A DNA stretch of 64,000 nt from Pseudomonas fortuita (lineage in GTDB: Bacteria > Pseudomonadota > Gammaproteobacteria > Pseudomonadales > Pseudomonadaceae). Shown piece after piece: positions 27,918-36,601 of this stretch; within the stretch, counting starts at the first letter, position 1, and every line of letters begins with the position of its first letter. The stretch covers positions 6,055,501 through 6,119,500 of the forward strand of contig NZ_CP114035.2 of assembly GCF_026898135.2 (NCBI RefSeq), given 5' to 3'. The notes below the pieces were generated by a model, which saw nothing but the letters and a program-made list of their open reading frames with translations, had not been told where the DNA came from and did not search any database. Both the position numbers and the translations under genes were made by a program.

Positions 27918-29540
27918 TCAGTGACTGTGACCGGGCCGATGTGCCGAACGGCGGATCAGGCCGATGACCGGCAGCAGGCCCACCAGTACCAGCGTCAATG
28001 CGGGCAGCGAGGCACGCGCCCATTCGCCCTCGCTGGTCATCTCGAACACCCGTACCGCCAAGGTGTCCCAGCCGAACGGTCGCATCAGCAAGGTGGCCGG
28101 CATCTCCTTGAGCACATCGACGAACACCAGCAGGGCGGCGCTGAGGGCACCGGGCACCAGCAGCGGCAGATACACCTTGAAAAACAATCTGGGCCCACCC
28201 ACGCCCAGGCTACGGGAGGCCTCGGGCAGTGACGGGCGGATACGCTCCAGGCTGCTTTCCAGCGGCCCGTAGGCCACGGCGATGAAACGCACCAGGTAGG
28301 CCAGCAGCAGGGCGGCCAGGCTGCCCAGCAACAGCGGCTTGCCTGCCCCGCCCAGCCAGCTGGACAGCGGAATCACCAAGTGGTTGTCGAGGTAACTGAA
28401 CGCCAGCATGATCGACACTGCCAGCACCGAGCCGGGCAAGGCATAGCCCAGATTGGCCAGGCCGACCCCGGCGCGGATAGCCCCCGTCGGCGCCTGCCGC
28501 CGGGCAAAGGCCAGCACCAGCGCCACGCTCACCGTGACCAGTGCCGCCATGCTGCCCAGGTACAGGGTGTGCAACACCAGGCCGACATAGCGCTCGTCCA
28601 GGTCATGCCGGCCGCGTTGCCAGAACCACGCCAGCAGCTGCAGCAGCGGGATGACGAAGGCGCAGGCAAACACCAGCAGGCACCAGCCACTGGCCAGCAG
28701 CGCCTTGACCCCGCGCAGGTGGTACAGCGCCTGCGCCCGCGGCCGCTCGTTGCCGCTGCGGCTGGCCCCACGGGCACGGCGCTCGCCGTACAGCACCAGC
28801 ATCACTGCCAGCAACAACAGGCTGGCCAGCTGGGCGGCGCTGGACAGGCTGAAGAAGCCGTACCAGGTCTTGTAGATGGCGGTGGTGAAGGTGTCGAAAT
28901 TGAACACGGCCACCGCGCCGAAGTCGGCCAGGGTTTCCATCAAGGCCAGGGCAATGCCGGCACCGATGGCCGGCCGTGCCATCGGCAAGGCCACACGCCA
29001 GAAAGCCTGCAGGGGCGATAGCCCGAGTACGCGCGCCGCTTCCATCAGGCCTTTGCCCTGGGCCAGGAAGGCCGTGCGCGCCAGCAGATAGACATAGGGG
29101 TAGAACACCAGCACCAGCACGATGATCACCCCGCCGGTGGAGCGCACCCGCGGCAGGCGCATCGGCCCGAACACCTCACGCAGGGCGCTTTGCACCGGGC
29201 CGGCGAAGTCCAGCAGGCCGACGAAGACGAACGCCAGCACATAGGCCGGGATGGCGAACGGCAGCATCAGCGCCCAGTCCAGCCAGCGCCGGCCGGGGAA
29301 CTCGCAGAGGCTGGTGAGCCAGGCGAGGCTGACGCCCAGTACAGTGACGCCGATACCCACGCCCACCACCAGCGTCAGGGTATTGCCCAACAGGCGGTTC
29401 ATCTGGGTGTCGAGCAGGTGCGACCAGATCTGCATATCGATCGACTGCCAGGACAACAGCAGGACGCTCAAGGGCAGCAGCACGAGGGCGGCGATCAGGG
29501 AGACCGGGAGGTACCAGCGGCGTTGGGGGGTGTGGGGCAA
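27918..29540 (-). CDS. Iron(III) ABC transporter permease, FbpB-type fused permease
   Basis: The product has about 540 residues if it starts at the TTG at 29540 (MPHTPQRRWYLPVSL). The frame stays open upstream to an ATG at 29615, but those codons run into a REP element, so that start is unlikely. About twelve membrane helices form two homologous halves, each with an EAA loop (GLMEAARVLGLSPLQAFWRV and LPEASRSLGVGGPRLFFKV). This double permease is typical of ferric-ion importers. The binding protein gene lies upstream on the same strand. No ATPase gene is present here, so the energy subunit must lie elsewhere. Confidence 0.85.
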   Translation of the reverse strand: MPHTPQRRWYLPVSLIAALVLLPLSVLLLSWQSIDMQIWSHLLDTQMNRLLGNTLTLVVGVGIGVTVLGVSLAWLTSLCEFPGRRWLDWALMLPFAIPAYVLAFVFVGLLDFAGPVQSALREVFGPMRLPRVRSTGGVIIVLVLVFYPYVYLLARTAFLAQGKGLMEAARVLGLSPLQAFWRVALPMARPAIGAGIALALMETLADFGAVAVFNFDTFTTAIYKTWYGFFSLSSAAQLASLLLLAVMLVLYGERRARGASRSGNERPRAQALYHLRGVKALLASGWCLLVFACAFVIPLLQLLAWFWQRGRHDLDERYVGLVLHTLYLGSMAALVTVSVALVLAFARRQAPTGAIRAGVGLANLGYALPGSVLAVSIMLAFSYLDNHLVIPLSSWLGGAGKPLLLGSLAALLLAYLVRFIAVAYGPLESSLERIRPSLPEASRSLGVGGPRLFFKVYLPLLVPGALSAALLVFVDVLKEMPATLLMRPFGWDTLAVRVFEMTSEGEWARASLPALTLVLVGLLPVIGLIRRSAHRPGHSH

Positions 29541-29579
29541 GGCTTGATTCTCGGTTGCGATGGCGACCGCTGCGCGGTC

Positions 29580-29669
29580 GTTCGCGGGACAAGCCCGCTC
29601 CCACAGGGACTGCACAAGGCATCGGTCCTGTGAAGGTACTGTGGGAGCGGGCTTGTCCCGCGAAGGGGC
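29580..29669. repeat. REP element pair in inverted orientation
   Basis: Copies at about 29580-29607 and 29639-29669, with cores GGACAAGCCCGCTCCCACAG and TGTGGGAGCGGGCTTGTCCC. The pair separates the iron-binding protein gene from its permease gene, so it probably lies within the transcript and may limit expression of the permease. Confidence 0.85.
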
Positions 29670-29702
29670 CTCTGAAGGCCCCGGAAGGATACGGCCTGGC
29701 GC

Positions 29703-30704
29703 TTAGTTGTAGCCAGCGCGATCCATCAAACGAATGGCTTCGGCCTGGCGCTTGCCGGCAATTTCCACCGGAATGCTGTCAGCCTTGAAGCTGCCCCATG
29801 CCGCCACTTCCTCGGAAGGCTTGACCTTCGGGTTGGCCGGGAACTCCTGGTTGATGTCGGCGAACAGCTTTTGCGCGTCTTCACCTGTCATCCACTCCAC
29901 CAGCTTTTTCGCCGCTTCCGGGTGTGGCGCATGCTTGGTCAGGCCAATACCCGACAGGTTGACGTGCACGCCACGGTCACCCTGGTTGGGCCAGAAGATC
30001 TTCACCGGCAGGTTCGGGTTTTGCTTGTGCAGGCGGCCGTAGTAGTAGGTGTTGACCACGCCCACGTCACACTGGCCGGCCTCGATGGCCTGGATTACCG
30101 CGTTGTCGTCGGAGAACACGTCGGTGGACAGGTTGTTGACCCAGCCTTTGACGATTTGCTCCGTTTTCGCCTCGCCATGTGTCTCGATCAGGGTGGCGGT
30201 GAGCGACTGGTTGTACACCTTCTTTGCCGTGCGCAGGCACAGGCGGCCTTCCCACTGTTTGTCGGCCAAGGCTTCGTAGGTGCTCAACTCCTCGGGCTTG
30301 ACCCGCTCGGTGGAGTAGATGATGGTGCGGGCGCGCAGGCTCAGGCCCGTCCAGTCATGGGACGAGGCGCGGTACTGCGGCGGAATGTTCTGGTCGATGA
30401 TGTCGGACTTGATCGGCTGCAGGATGCCCATCTGCTCGGCTTGCCACAGGTTGCCGGCATCGACGGTCAACAGCAGGTCGGCCACGCCGTTGTCGCCCTC
30501 GGCCTTGATGCGCTGCATCAGCGGGGCTTCCTTGTCGGTGATGAACTTGATCTTGACCCCGGTCTTGGCGGTGTAGGCATCGAACACCGGCTTGATCAGC
30601 TCGTCGATGCGCGAGGAGTACACCACCACTTCATCCGCCGCTTGGGCTGTGCCGCCGAACAGGGTCAGGGCCAGGGCGGCCAGTAGGGGCTTGCGTGGCA
30701 ACAT
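29703..30704 (-). CDS. Periplasmic iron(III)-binding protein, FbpA-type
   Basis: The product has 333 residues from the ATG at 30704, with GAGGAG eight bases upstream. It has a Sec signal peptide ([20 protein letters not shown], cleavage near AQA/AD). The mature protein starts [20 protein letters not shown], as in ferric-binding proteins, and the [10 protein letters not shown] segment supplies the tandem tyrosines that ligate Fe(III). It delivers ferric ion to the permease downstream. The pair lacks a local ATPase. Iron control by Fur is expected from the family, but I found no convincing Fur box. Confidence 0.9.
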   Translation of the reverse strand: MLPRKPLLAALALTLFGGTAQAADEVVVYSSRIDELIKPVFDAYTAKTGVKIKFITDKEAPLMQRIKAEGDNGVADLLLTVDAGNLWQAEQMGILQPIKSDIIDQNIPPQYRASSHDWTGLSLRARTIIYSTERVKPEELSTYEALADKQWEGRLCLRTAKKVYNQSLTATLIETHGEAKTEQIVKGWVNNLSTDVFSDDNAVIQAIEAGQCDVGVVNTYYYGRLHKQNPNLPVKIFWPNQGDRGVHVNLSGIGLTKHAPHPEAAKKLVEWMTGEDAQKLFADINQEFPANPKVKPSEEVAAWGSFKADSIPVEIAGKRQAEAIRLMDRAGYN

Positions 30705-30824
30705 GTGAAGCACTCCTCGGATCGTTTGAGAGGTGCGAATGGTAGTGAATCCCATTTTCTGGCTCATCTACCTAGCAGTTACCGGATGTTGCAGAGCTTG
30801 CACCGCCCATTGCAGGAGCAACCC

Positions 30825-32048
30825 TCAGGCTTTGGCCAGATCCGGCAGATCACCACTCAAACCCAGCGCCTGGCGTACAAACAGCGCCTTGGCCTCCGGC
30901 ATCTGCTCCACCAGTTTCAACCCGCTGTTACGCAACCAGCGCAACGGCAGCGGGTTGGCCTGGAACAAGCGCTCGAAGCCCTCCATTGCTGCCATCAGCG
31001 CCAGGTTGTGCGGCATGCGCCGCCGCTCGTAACGGCTCAATACCTTCACATCCGCCAGCCGCTCACCGCGCTCGCAAGCGTTGACCAGCACTTCGGCCAG
31101 TACTGCGGCATCGAGGAAGCCCAGGTTTACACCCTGCCCCGCCAGCGGGTGGATGGTGTGCGCAGCATCGCCGATCAAGGCCAGGCCTTCATCCACATAG
31201 CGCTTGGCGTGGCGCTGGCGCAGCGGCACGCATACCCGCGGGTCGGCCTGCAGCACCTCCCCCAGGCGCCCCTCGAAGGCCCGCTCCAGGGCCTGCAGGA
31301 AGGCAGCTTCATCCAGTGCCATCAGCTGCTCGGCATGCTCCGGGGTGGTCGACCATACAATCGAGCACCAGTCCTGCTGGCCATCACGGGTCAACGGCAG
31401 GAAAGCCAACGGCCCCTCATCGGTGAAACGCTGCCAGGCCGTGCCCTGGTGCCCGGCACTGCAACGCACACTGGTGACGATGGCATGGTGAAGGTAATCC
31501 CATTCGCGGGTTTCGCAGCCCGCCAGGCGCCGCACCGCTGATTGGGCACCGTCGGCGGCAACCACCAGCGGTGCACGCAGCTGCCGGCCATCGGCCAGGG
31601 TCAGCAACCACTCGTCTCCCGAGCGACGCAACTGCTCCATCCGCGCGTTGGGCAGCAGGCCGATGTCGCTGTCGTGCAGGCGCTCCAGCAGGCCATCCTG
31701 CACCACCCGGTTCTCGACGATATGGCCAAGCACGTGGGCGTGCACGCTGGCGGCCGAGAAATGAATCTGCCCAGTGCCGCTGCCGTCCCACACATGCATG
31801 TCGGAATACGGCGTGGCACGCCGCTGGGCAATGCCGTCCCACGCGCCAAGGCGCTCGAGGATGCGCTGGCTGGCCGCCGACAGCGCGCTGACACGTGGCT
31901 CGAAGGGTGCCTGGGCGTCGAAGGGCTTGACCGTCAGCGGGCCGCCATCGAGCAAGAGGATTTGCAAGCCACTGTGGCGCAACGCCAGGGCCAGTGCGCT
32001 GCCGACCATACCGGCACCGACAATCAACAGATCTGCGCGCGTTTCCAT
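30825..32048 (-). CDS. ubiI: FAD-dependent hydroxylase of ubiquinone synthesis, UbiI/VisC-like
   Basis: The product has 407 residues. The FAD-binding Rossmann motif is at residues 11-16 (VGAGMVGSAL), and the second FAD motif, ALIGDAAHTIHPLAGQGVNL, is typical of the UbiH/UbiI/UbiF family. These enzymes use O2 and NADPH to hydroxylate ring positions of ubiquinone precursors. Which ring carbon it acts on is inferred from synteny: in this operon the pepP-proximal paralogue is UbiH and this one is UbiI. It is the last gene of ygfB-pepP-ubiH-DUF4442-ubiI and lies three bases after the DUF4442 gene. Confidence 0.85.
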   Translation of the reverse strand: METRADLLIVGAGMVGSALALALRHSGLQILLLDGGPLTVKPFDAQAPFEPRVSALSAASQRILERLGAWDGIAQRRATPYSDMHVWDGSGTGQIHFSAASVHAHVLGHIVENRVVQDGLLERLHDSDIGLLPNARMEQLRRSGDEWLLTLADGRQLRAPLVVAADGAQSAVRRLAGCETREWDYLHHAIVTSVRCSAGHQGTAWQRFTDEGPLAFLPLTRDGQQDWCSIVWSTTPEHAEQLMALDEAAFLQALERAFEGRLGEVLQADPRVCVPLRQRHAKRYVDEGLALIGDAAHTIHPLAGQGVNLGFLDAAVLAEVLVNACERGERLADVKVLSRYERRRMPHNLALMAAMEGFERLFQANPLPLRWLRNSGLKLVEQMPEAKALFVRQALGLSGDLPDLAKA

Positions 32049-32051
32049 GCC

Positions 32052-32534
32052 TTACGCCAGCCTCGCTTGCGGCTTGAGCCGCACGTATAGGGTTTTATCG
32101 ACCCGCGCCACCAGTTCGCCGGCACCATCGCGGATATCGACCTGCAATCGCGGCAGGCACTTCTTGCCGGTGGCGGTCTGCTGGCGAATGTCGTCCAGCA
32201 GCGCGTCATCAACGTGAAATTCGGCATACACCGGGCCTTTGCCCGGCGAGATGAAATCGATGCTGGCGGCCTTGTCCCAGACGATGTAGTCGCGGCCCAG
32301 TTGCTCGATCAGCAGCAACATGTAGAAAGGGTCGACCATCGAATACAGGCTGCCACCGAACTGGGTACCGACATAGTTGCGGTTCCAGCGGGTCAGCTTC
32401 ATCGCCACTTTGACGCTGCGCAGGTCCGGGCTGATGGACTGCACGCGGATACCAGCACCCAGGTACGGCGGGTAGAGGTTCAGCATCCAGCGCAACATGC
32501 GTGCACGACGTGCCAGTTTACGCGGGTTGCTCAT
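32052..32534 (-). CDS. DUF4442 hotdog-fold protein, thioesterase-like, inside the ubi operon
   Basis: The product has 160 residues with no signal peptide. The text NRNYVGTQFGGSLYSMVDPF (residues 51-70) is the helix-start segment of DUF4442/YiiD-type hotdog proteins, where an Asp or Asn in this region is usually catalytic. Its substrate is unknown. It overlaps ubiH by ATGA and sits three bases before ubiI, so it is translated with both. This tight position hints at a role in, or quality control of, quinone or acyl-CoA chemistry, which is only inference. Confidence 0.8.
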   Translation of the reverse strand: MSNPRKLARRARMLRWMLNLYPPYLGAGIRVQSISPDLRSVKVAMKLTRWNRNYVGTQFGGSLYSMVDPFYMLLLIEQLGRDYIVWDKAASIDFISPGKGPVYAEFHVDDALLDDIRQQTATGKKCLPRLQVDIRDGAGELVARVDKTLYVRLKPQARLA

Positions 32535-33730
32535 GCCTGCCCTCGCGGATCGGGGCGGGTGCCAAGGCCCATGGCCTGGCGGGCGAACCAGCTTTTGGCC
32601 GGCGGCAACAGGTCGAGCCCCAGCAGGCCGAGGTTACGACCGGCGGCCAGCAACGGCTGATTGCTGCCAAACAGGCGGGTGACCTGGTCGGAAAAGCCAA
32701 TGGTCATGGCCTGGTCCAGACGCTGGCGCTGGGCATAAGCCTGCAGCGTGGCCAGGTCGCCAGGCTGCTGCGGGCCGGTCAGCAACGCGTCGGCCAGCGA
32801 CTGCACATCGCGCAGCGACAGGTTGAAGCCCTGGCCAGCGATGGGGTGCAGGCTGTGCGCGGCATTGCCCAGTACCACCAGGTGCGGCCGCACCTGTTCC
32901 TGGGCCTCGATCAGTGACAGGGGGTAAAGGTGCCGTGCGCCGACCTGGCGCAGCGTGCCCAGACGATAGCCAAACACGCCTTGCAGCTCGCGCAGGAAGC
33001 TGCGCTCGTCGATGTCGGCCAGGCGCCGCGCATCCATGCCCTGGCGTGTCCACACCAGTGCACAGCGGTTTTCCGGCAGCGGCAGCAGGGCCATGGGGCC
33101 TTCTTCGGTGAAGCGCTCGAACGCCTGGCCGCCGTGGGCCTCACCCGGGGTGATGTTGGCGATCAATGCGCTCTGCTGGTACGGCGTATGACGCACGTGA
33201 ATACCCAACTGCTCGCGCAGCCCGGAACGGCCGCCGTCAGCCAGTACCGCCAGGTCGCATTCCAGCTGGGTGTCGTCATTCAACCCCAGGCGGTAACCGC
33301 CTTCGATCGCCTGCATCGAGGTCACTTCTGCCGGGCAGCGCCAACTCACCACGTCGCTGTCCAGCCCTTGCCACAGGCATTGGCCAAGCCAGGCGTTTTC
33401 CACCACGTAGCCCAGTGCCGGCACACCCTCTTCCTGGGCATCCAGGCGGGTGGCGCCGAAGCGGCCACGGTCAGACACGTGAATTTGCCGGATGGGCTCG
33501 GCACGCCGGCCAATGGCCTGCCAAAGGCCCTGCTGCTGGTAGATCTGCTGAGTACCGAACGACAACGCCGAAGAGCGCGCATCGTAGCTGGGCTGGAAGC
33601 TGTCGCCGGGTGCGAACGGCTCGATCAGGAGGATCTTCCAGCCGCGCGCCTTGGCCCCGGCCTGCAGGGTCAACGCCAGGCTTGCGCCCACCAGGCCACC
33701 GCCAATGATTGCCAGGTTCACGCGGCTCAT
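32531..33730 (-). CDS. ubiH: 2-octaprenyl-6-methoxyphenol hydroxylase, UbiH
   Basis: The product has 399 residues. The FAD motif is IIGGGLVGASLAL (Gly10, Gly12, Gly15), and the second FAD motif is VVLGNAAHSLHPIAGQGFNL; here the usual Asp in GDAAH is Asn, a UbiH feature. It hydroxylates a ubiquinone ring precursor using O2. ATGA overlaps join it to pepP upstream and to the DUF4442 gene downstream. Adjacent pepP-ubiH is conserved in many gammaproteobacteria, including E. coli. Confidence 0.92.
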   Translation of the reverse strand: MSRVNLAIIGGGLVGASLALTLQAGAKARGWKILLIEPFAPGDSFQPSYDARSSALSFGTQQIYQQQGLWQAIGRRAEPIRQIHVSDRGRFGATRLDAQEEGVPALGYVVENAWLGQCLWQGLDSDVVSWRCPAEVTSMQAIEGGYRLGLNDDTQLECDLAVLADGGRSGLREQLGIHVRHTPYQQSALIANITPGEAHGGQAFERFTEEGPMALLPLPENRCALVWTRQGMDARRLADIDERSFLRELQGVFGYRLGTLRQVGARHLYPLSLIEAQEQVRPHLVVLGNAAHSLHPIAGQGFNLSLRDVQSLADALLTGPQQPGDLATLQAYAQRQRLDQAMTIGFSDQVTRLFGSNQPLLAAGRNLGLLGLDLLPPAKSWFARQAMGLGTRPDPRGQA

Positions 33731-35061
33731 GCGGCGTCCTTGCGGGCGGCCTGCATCAGCGCCTCGATCTCGGCAACCGTACGCGGCACGCCTGAAGTCA
33801 GGATTTCACAACCTTGCCTGGTCACCACCACGTCGTCCTCGATCCTTACACCAATGCCGCGCCATTTTTTGGCCACTGCCTGATTGTCGGCACCTATGTA
33901 GATGCCCGGCTCGACGGTCAGCGCCATGCCGGGTTCCAGCACACGCCATTCGCCGCCCACCTTGTACTCGCCCACATCGTGCACATCCATTCCCAGCCAA
34001 TGGCCGGCACGGTGCATGTAGAAGGCGCGATAGGCCTCGCTGTCGATCAGCGCCTGCACCTCGCCGGTGAGCAGGCCCAGCTCCACCAGGCCTTCGGTAA
34101 TGACCTTCACGGTCGCCTCGTGGGCGTGGTTCCAGTGCTTGCCCGGGGCGATTTCGGCAAACGCCGCGGCCTGTGCCTTGAGCACCAGCTCGTAAATGGC
34201 CTTCTGCTCGGGCGAAAAGCGCCCGCTGACCGGGAAGGTGCGGGTGATGTCGCTGGCGTAGCAGTCGATTTCGCAACCGGCGTCGATCAGCACCAGGTCG
34301 CCATCCTTGAGCAGGGCGTCATTCTGCTGATAGTGCAGGATGCAGCCATTACGCCCGGCCGCGACAATCGAGCCGTAGGCAGGCATCTTCGCGCCGCCCT
34401 TGCGGAACTCGTAATCCAGTTCGGCTTCCAGGCTGTATTCGTGCAGCCCGGCCCGGCAGGCCTGCATGGCACGCACATGTGCCCGCGCCGAGATGGCTGC
34501 GGCAGCCCGCATCACCTTCACTTCCGCAGCCGATTTATACAGGCGCATGTCGTGCAGCAGATGATCCAGCGCAACGAACTCGTTCGGCGGCTGCGCGCCC
34601 AGGCGGGCCTTGGAGCGGATCACGTTGATCCAGTCCATCAGCCGCCGGTCGAACTCGGGGTTGCTGCCCATGGCGCTGTATACCCGCTCGCGGCCTTCGA
34701 TCAGGCCCGGCAGGATCTCGTCGATGTCAGTGATGGGGAAGGCATCGTCGGCGCCGAAATCGCGCACTGCGCCTTCCTGGCCGGCCCGAAGCCCGTCCCA
34801 CAGCTCGCGCTCCGGGTTACGCTCACGGCAGAACAGCACGTACTCGCCATGCTCACGCCCCGGGATCAGCGCAATGACCGCCTCAGGCTCCGGAAAGCCG
34901 CTGAGGTACTGAAAGTCGCTGTCCTGGCGGTATACGTGCTCGACGTCGCGGTTGCGGATGGCAACTGCGGCGGCAGGCAGGATGGCGATGCTGTTGGGGA
35001 CCATCTGCGCCATCAGCGCCTTGCGCCGGCGGGCATACTCGGCCTTGGGAATGTGGCTCAT
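33727..35061 (-). CDS. pepP: Xaa-Pro aminopeptidase (aminopeptidase P, M24B family)
   Basis: The product has 444 residues. The five metal ligands are at Asp260 and Asp271 (LIDAGCEIDCYASDITRTF), His354 (HRAGHWLGMDVH), Glu384 (VEPGIYIG) and Glu408 (VRIEDDVVV), nearly the same numbering as E. coli PepP. It removes the N-terminal residue before proline using two Mn ions in the cytoplasm. It lies between ygfB (21-bp gap) and ubiH (ATGA overlap), as in E. coli. The gene is intact. Confidence 0.95.
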   Translation of the reverse strand: MSHIPKAEYARRRKALMAQMVPNSIAILPAAAVAIRNRDVEHVYRQDSDFQYLSGFPEPEAVIALIPGREHGEYVLFCRERNPERELWDGLRAGQEGAVRDFGADDAFPITDIDEILPGLIEGRERVYSAMGSNPEFDRRLMDWINVIRSKARLGAQPPNEFVALDHLLHDMRLYKSAAEVKVMRAAAAISARAHVRAMQACRAGLHEYSLEAELDYEFRKGGAKMPAYGSIVAAGRNGCILHYQQNDALLKDGDLVLIDAGCEIDCYASDITRTFPVSGRFSPEQKAIYELVLKAQAAAFAEIAPGKHWNHAHEATVKVITEGLVELGLLTGEVQALIDSEAYRAFYMHRAGHWLGMDVHDVGEYKVGGEWRVLEPGMALTVEPGIYIGADNQAVAKKWRGIGVRIEDDVVVTRQGCEILTSGVPRTVAEIEALMQAARKDAA

Positions 35062-35082
35062 GGGCAGACTACCCCCGGTTGA

Positions 35083-35637
35083 TCAGTGCAGCGATGGCTT
35101 GGGCGCGGGTGCGGCCGGCTTGGCCAGCTCCGAGAACAGCAGCAGAGGCGCCACGCGCAGGTATTCCATGACTTCCATGTAGTCGCTCTCGCCGTCTTCA
35201 GACTCTTCGAGGGCTTCCTGTACCTGGGAAATGGCCACCAGGTCCTGCAGCACATCCTTGGCTTCGTCGGACAGGTCCTTGCCCCCGGCATTCAGGCCGA
35301 AACCGGTAATGAACCCTTGGCACCACTGGCCCAGCGCGGTGGCGCGGTCGCTGAGGGCGGCGTCGTCGGAAGGCAGCAGCAGGACGATGGCCATATCGTC
35401 GCTGGTCAGCTCACCCTTGACCATTTCCTGCAGGCCGATCAGGGCGTTGCGCACGGTGTCACCGGGCTCGGTTTCCAGCAACTGGGCGGCATCGGCCAGC
35501 CAGGCATCGGCATCGAAACCGGCACCGGCGCAGCTGCGGCCGATCAGCAGGCCGTGCAGTTCGGCCGGGGTGACAGGATGACCATTGCTCGAGAGCAGCA
35601 TGGCGAAGGCGATGTAAGGCGATTGGGTATTGGGCAT
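35083..35637 (-). CDS. ygfB: YgfB/YecA family protein (UPF0149)
   Basis: The product has 184 residues. The core ([20 protein letters not shown], then [11 protein letters not shown]) matches the helical UPF0149 family. In P. aeruginosa, YgfB influences beta-lactam resistance via ampDh3; that role is not evident from sequence. It is the first gene of the operon that includes pepP and ubiH. It is divergent from the ZapB-like gene, with a 145-bp gap that must hold promoters for both directions. Confidence 0.88.
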   Translation of the reverse strand: MPNTQSPYIAFAMLLSSNGHPVTPAELHGLLIGRSCAGAGFDADAWLADAAQLLETEPGDTVRNALIGLQEMVKGELTSDDMAIVLLLPSDDAALSDRATALGQWCQGFITGFGLNAGGKDLSDEAKDVLQDLVAISQVQEALEESEDGESDYMEVMEYLRVAPLLLFSELAKPAAPAPKPSLH

Positions 35638-35782
35638 GGGCAGCTAGGCGCCAGACGGCGCAATGACTAGAATGGAGGCCTTGTATCCTAGCACCGGCAG
35701 GCGCGCCAAGACCATCGGCACTGGCCGTCGCCGCCCAGGGAGAGGCATCATCGCCAGGTGACTCAACGACGGAGCGAATCGA

Positions 35783-36001
35783 GTGCAACCCACGCAAGAG
35801 AACGACCTTCAGGCACTGATGAGCCGATTCGAGTTGCTGATCGAACGCGTCGAGCAACTAAAACGGCAAAATGCACTCCTAGTAGCTCAGGAAAAATCCT
35901 GGCGCGAAGAGCGCGCCCACCTCATCGAAAAGAACGAGATCGCCAAGCGCAAGGTCGAGTCGATGATCTTACGCCTCAAGGCTCTGGAGCAAGACTCATG
36001 A
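35783..36001 (+). CDS. Small coiled-coil protein, TIGR02449/ZapB-like
   Basis: The product has 72 residues, starting at a GTG at 35783 with GGAG upstream. It is almost entirely heptad-like coiled coil (LMSRFELLIERVEQLKRQN). Its stop overlaps the zapA start as ATGA, so the two proteins are made together. In E. coli the small coiled coil ZapB partners ZapA at the division septum; a parallel role is inferred from size, fold and coupling, not from clear homology. Confidence 0.85.
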   Translation: MQPTQENDLQALMSRFELLIERVEQLKRQNALLVAQEKSWREERAHLIEKNEIAKRKVESMILRLKALEQDS

Positions 36002-36318
36002 GTTCAAGCAATAGCGTCACCGTGCAGATCCTCGACAAAGAATACTCGATCATCTGCCCGCCGGAAGAGCGCAACAACCTGGTCAGCGCCGCGCGCTACC
36101 TGGACGGCAAGATGCGCGAGATCCGCAGCAGCGGCAAGGTGATTGGCGCCGACCGCATCGCGGTCATGGCGGCATTGAACATTACCCACGAAATGCTGCA
36201 CCGCCAGGAAGACCGCACCGAAGCCCCGGCCAGCAGCACCAATCGCGAACAGGTGCGCGACCTGCTGGATCGGGTAGATAAGGCATTGTCCGACGACACG
36301 GATACCAAAATCGGTTGA
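35998..36318 (+). CDS. zapA: Cell division protein ZapA
   Basis: The product has 106 residues from the ATG that overlaps the upstream stop (ATGA at 35998-36001). The N-terminal globular part has VQILDKEYSIICPPEERNNL, the hallmark of ZapA, and the C-terminal half is a coiled coil. ZapA cross-links FtsZ filaments in the Z ring. 6S RNA begins about 18 bp after its stop, an order conserved across proteobacteria. Confidence 0.93.
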   Translation: MSSSNSVTVQILDKEYSIICPPEERNNLVSAARYLDGKMREIRSSGKVIGADRIAVMAALNITHEMLHRQEDRTEAPASSTNREQVRDLLDRVDKALSDDTDTKIG

Positions 36319-36324
36319 GATTGG

Positions 36325-36330
36325 TATACT
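36325..36330 (+). promoter_or_regulatory. -10 element of the 6S RNA promoter
   Basis: TATACT lies seven bases before the expected 5' end of 6S RNA. A -35 element is not obvious, so the precise promoter is uncertain. Confidence 0.5.
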
Positions 36331-36336
36331 GGCGCC

Positions 36337-36515
36337 ACTCCCTGGTGGATGCGCCAGTCGGTTATGTCCCTGAGCCGATACGCACAACCACGGGGGTTGC
36401 ACGCTGGGGCCGGTGTGCATGTCCGCCCGACGGAAAGCCTTAACGCCCCCTGCAATCTCCACCTTGAACTTTCGGGTTCAAGGGCTACACCGACAGCGGT
36501 CTGACCGGGGAGCCT
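36337..36515 (+). ncRNA. ssrS: 6S RNA, global regulator of sigma-70 RNA polymerase
   Basis: The sequence contains the pseudomonad 6S signatures CCAGTCGGTTATGTCCCTGA, GCCGGTGTGCATGTCCGC, CGACGGAAAGCCTTAA and CCTTGAACTTTCGGGTTCAA, and its ends (ACTCCCTGGTGG and GACCGGGGAG) pair to close the long interrupted hairpin with a central bubble. 6S RNA mimics an open promoter and holds RNA polymerase in stationary phase. The zapA-ssrS-ygfA order is the conserved one. The ends are approximate within about ten bases. Confidence 0.93.
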
Positions 36516-36525
36516 GAATTCTGTT

Positions 36526-36545
36526 GCCCGCCTCTCAAGGCGGGC
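36526..36545 (+). terminator. Hairpin after 6S RNA, before the cyclo-ligase gene
   Basis: GCCCGCC at 36526-36532 pairs exactly with GGCGGGC at 36539-36545 around a six-base loop. The following GATTCGCTTTGG has only a short T run. It may be a partial terminator separating 6S from the downstream gene, which is often co-transcribed. Confidence 0.6.
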
Positions 36546-36601
36546 GATTCGCTTTGGTCGACCTTGCAGTGTCGGCCAGCCCTCCTGGGATCGCTCGTGC
36601 C

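Noticed and set aside
30705..30824. Fur box upstream of the iron-binding protein gene
   Set aside because: AATGGGATTCACTACCATT is a loose dyad and poor match to the Fur consensus.
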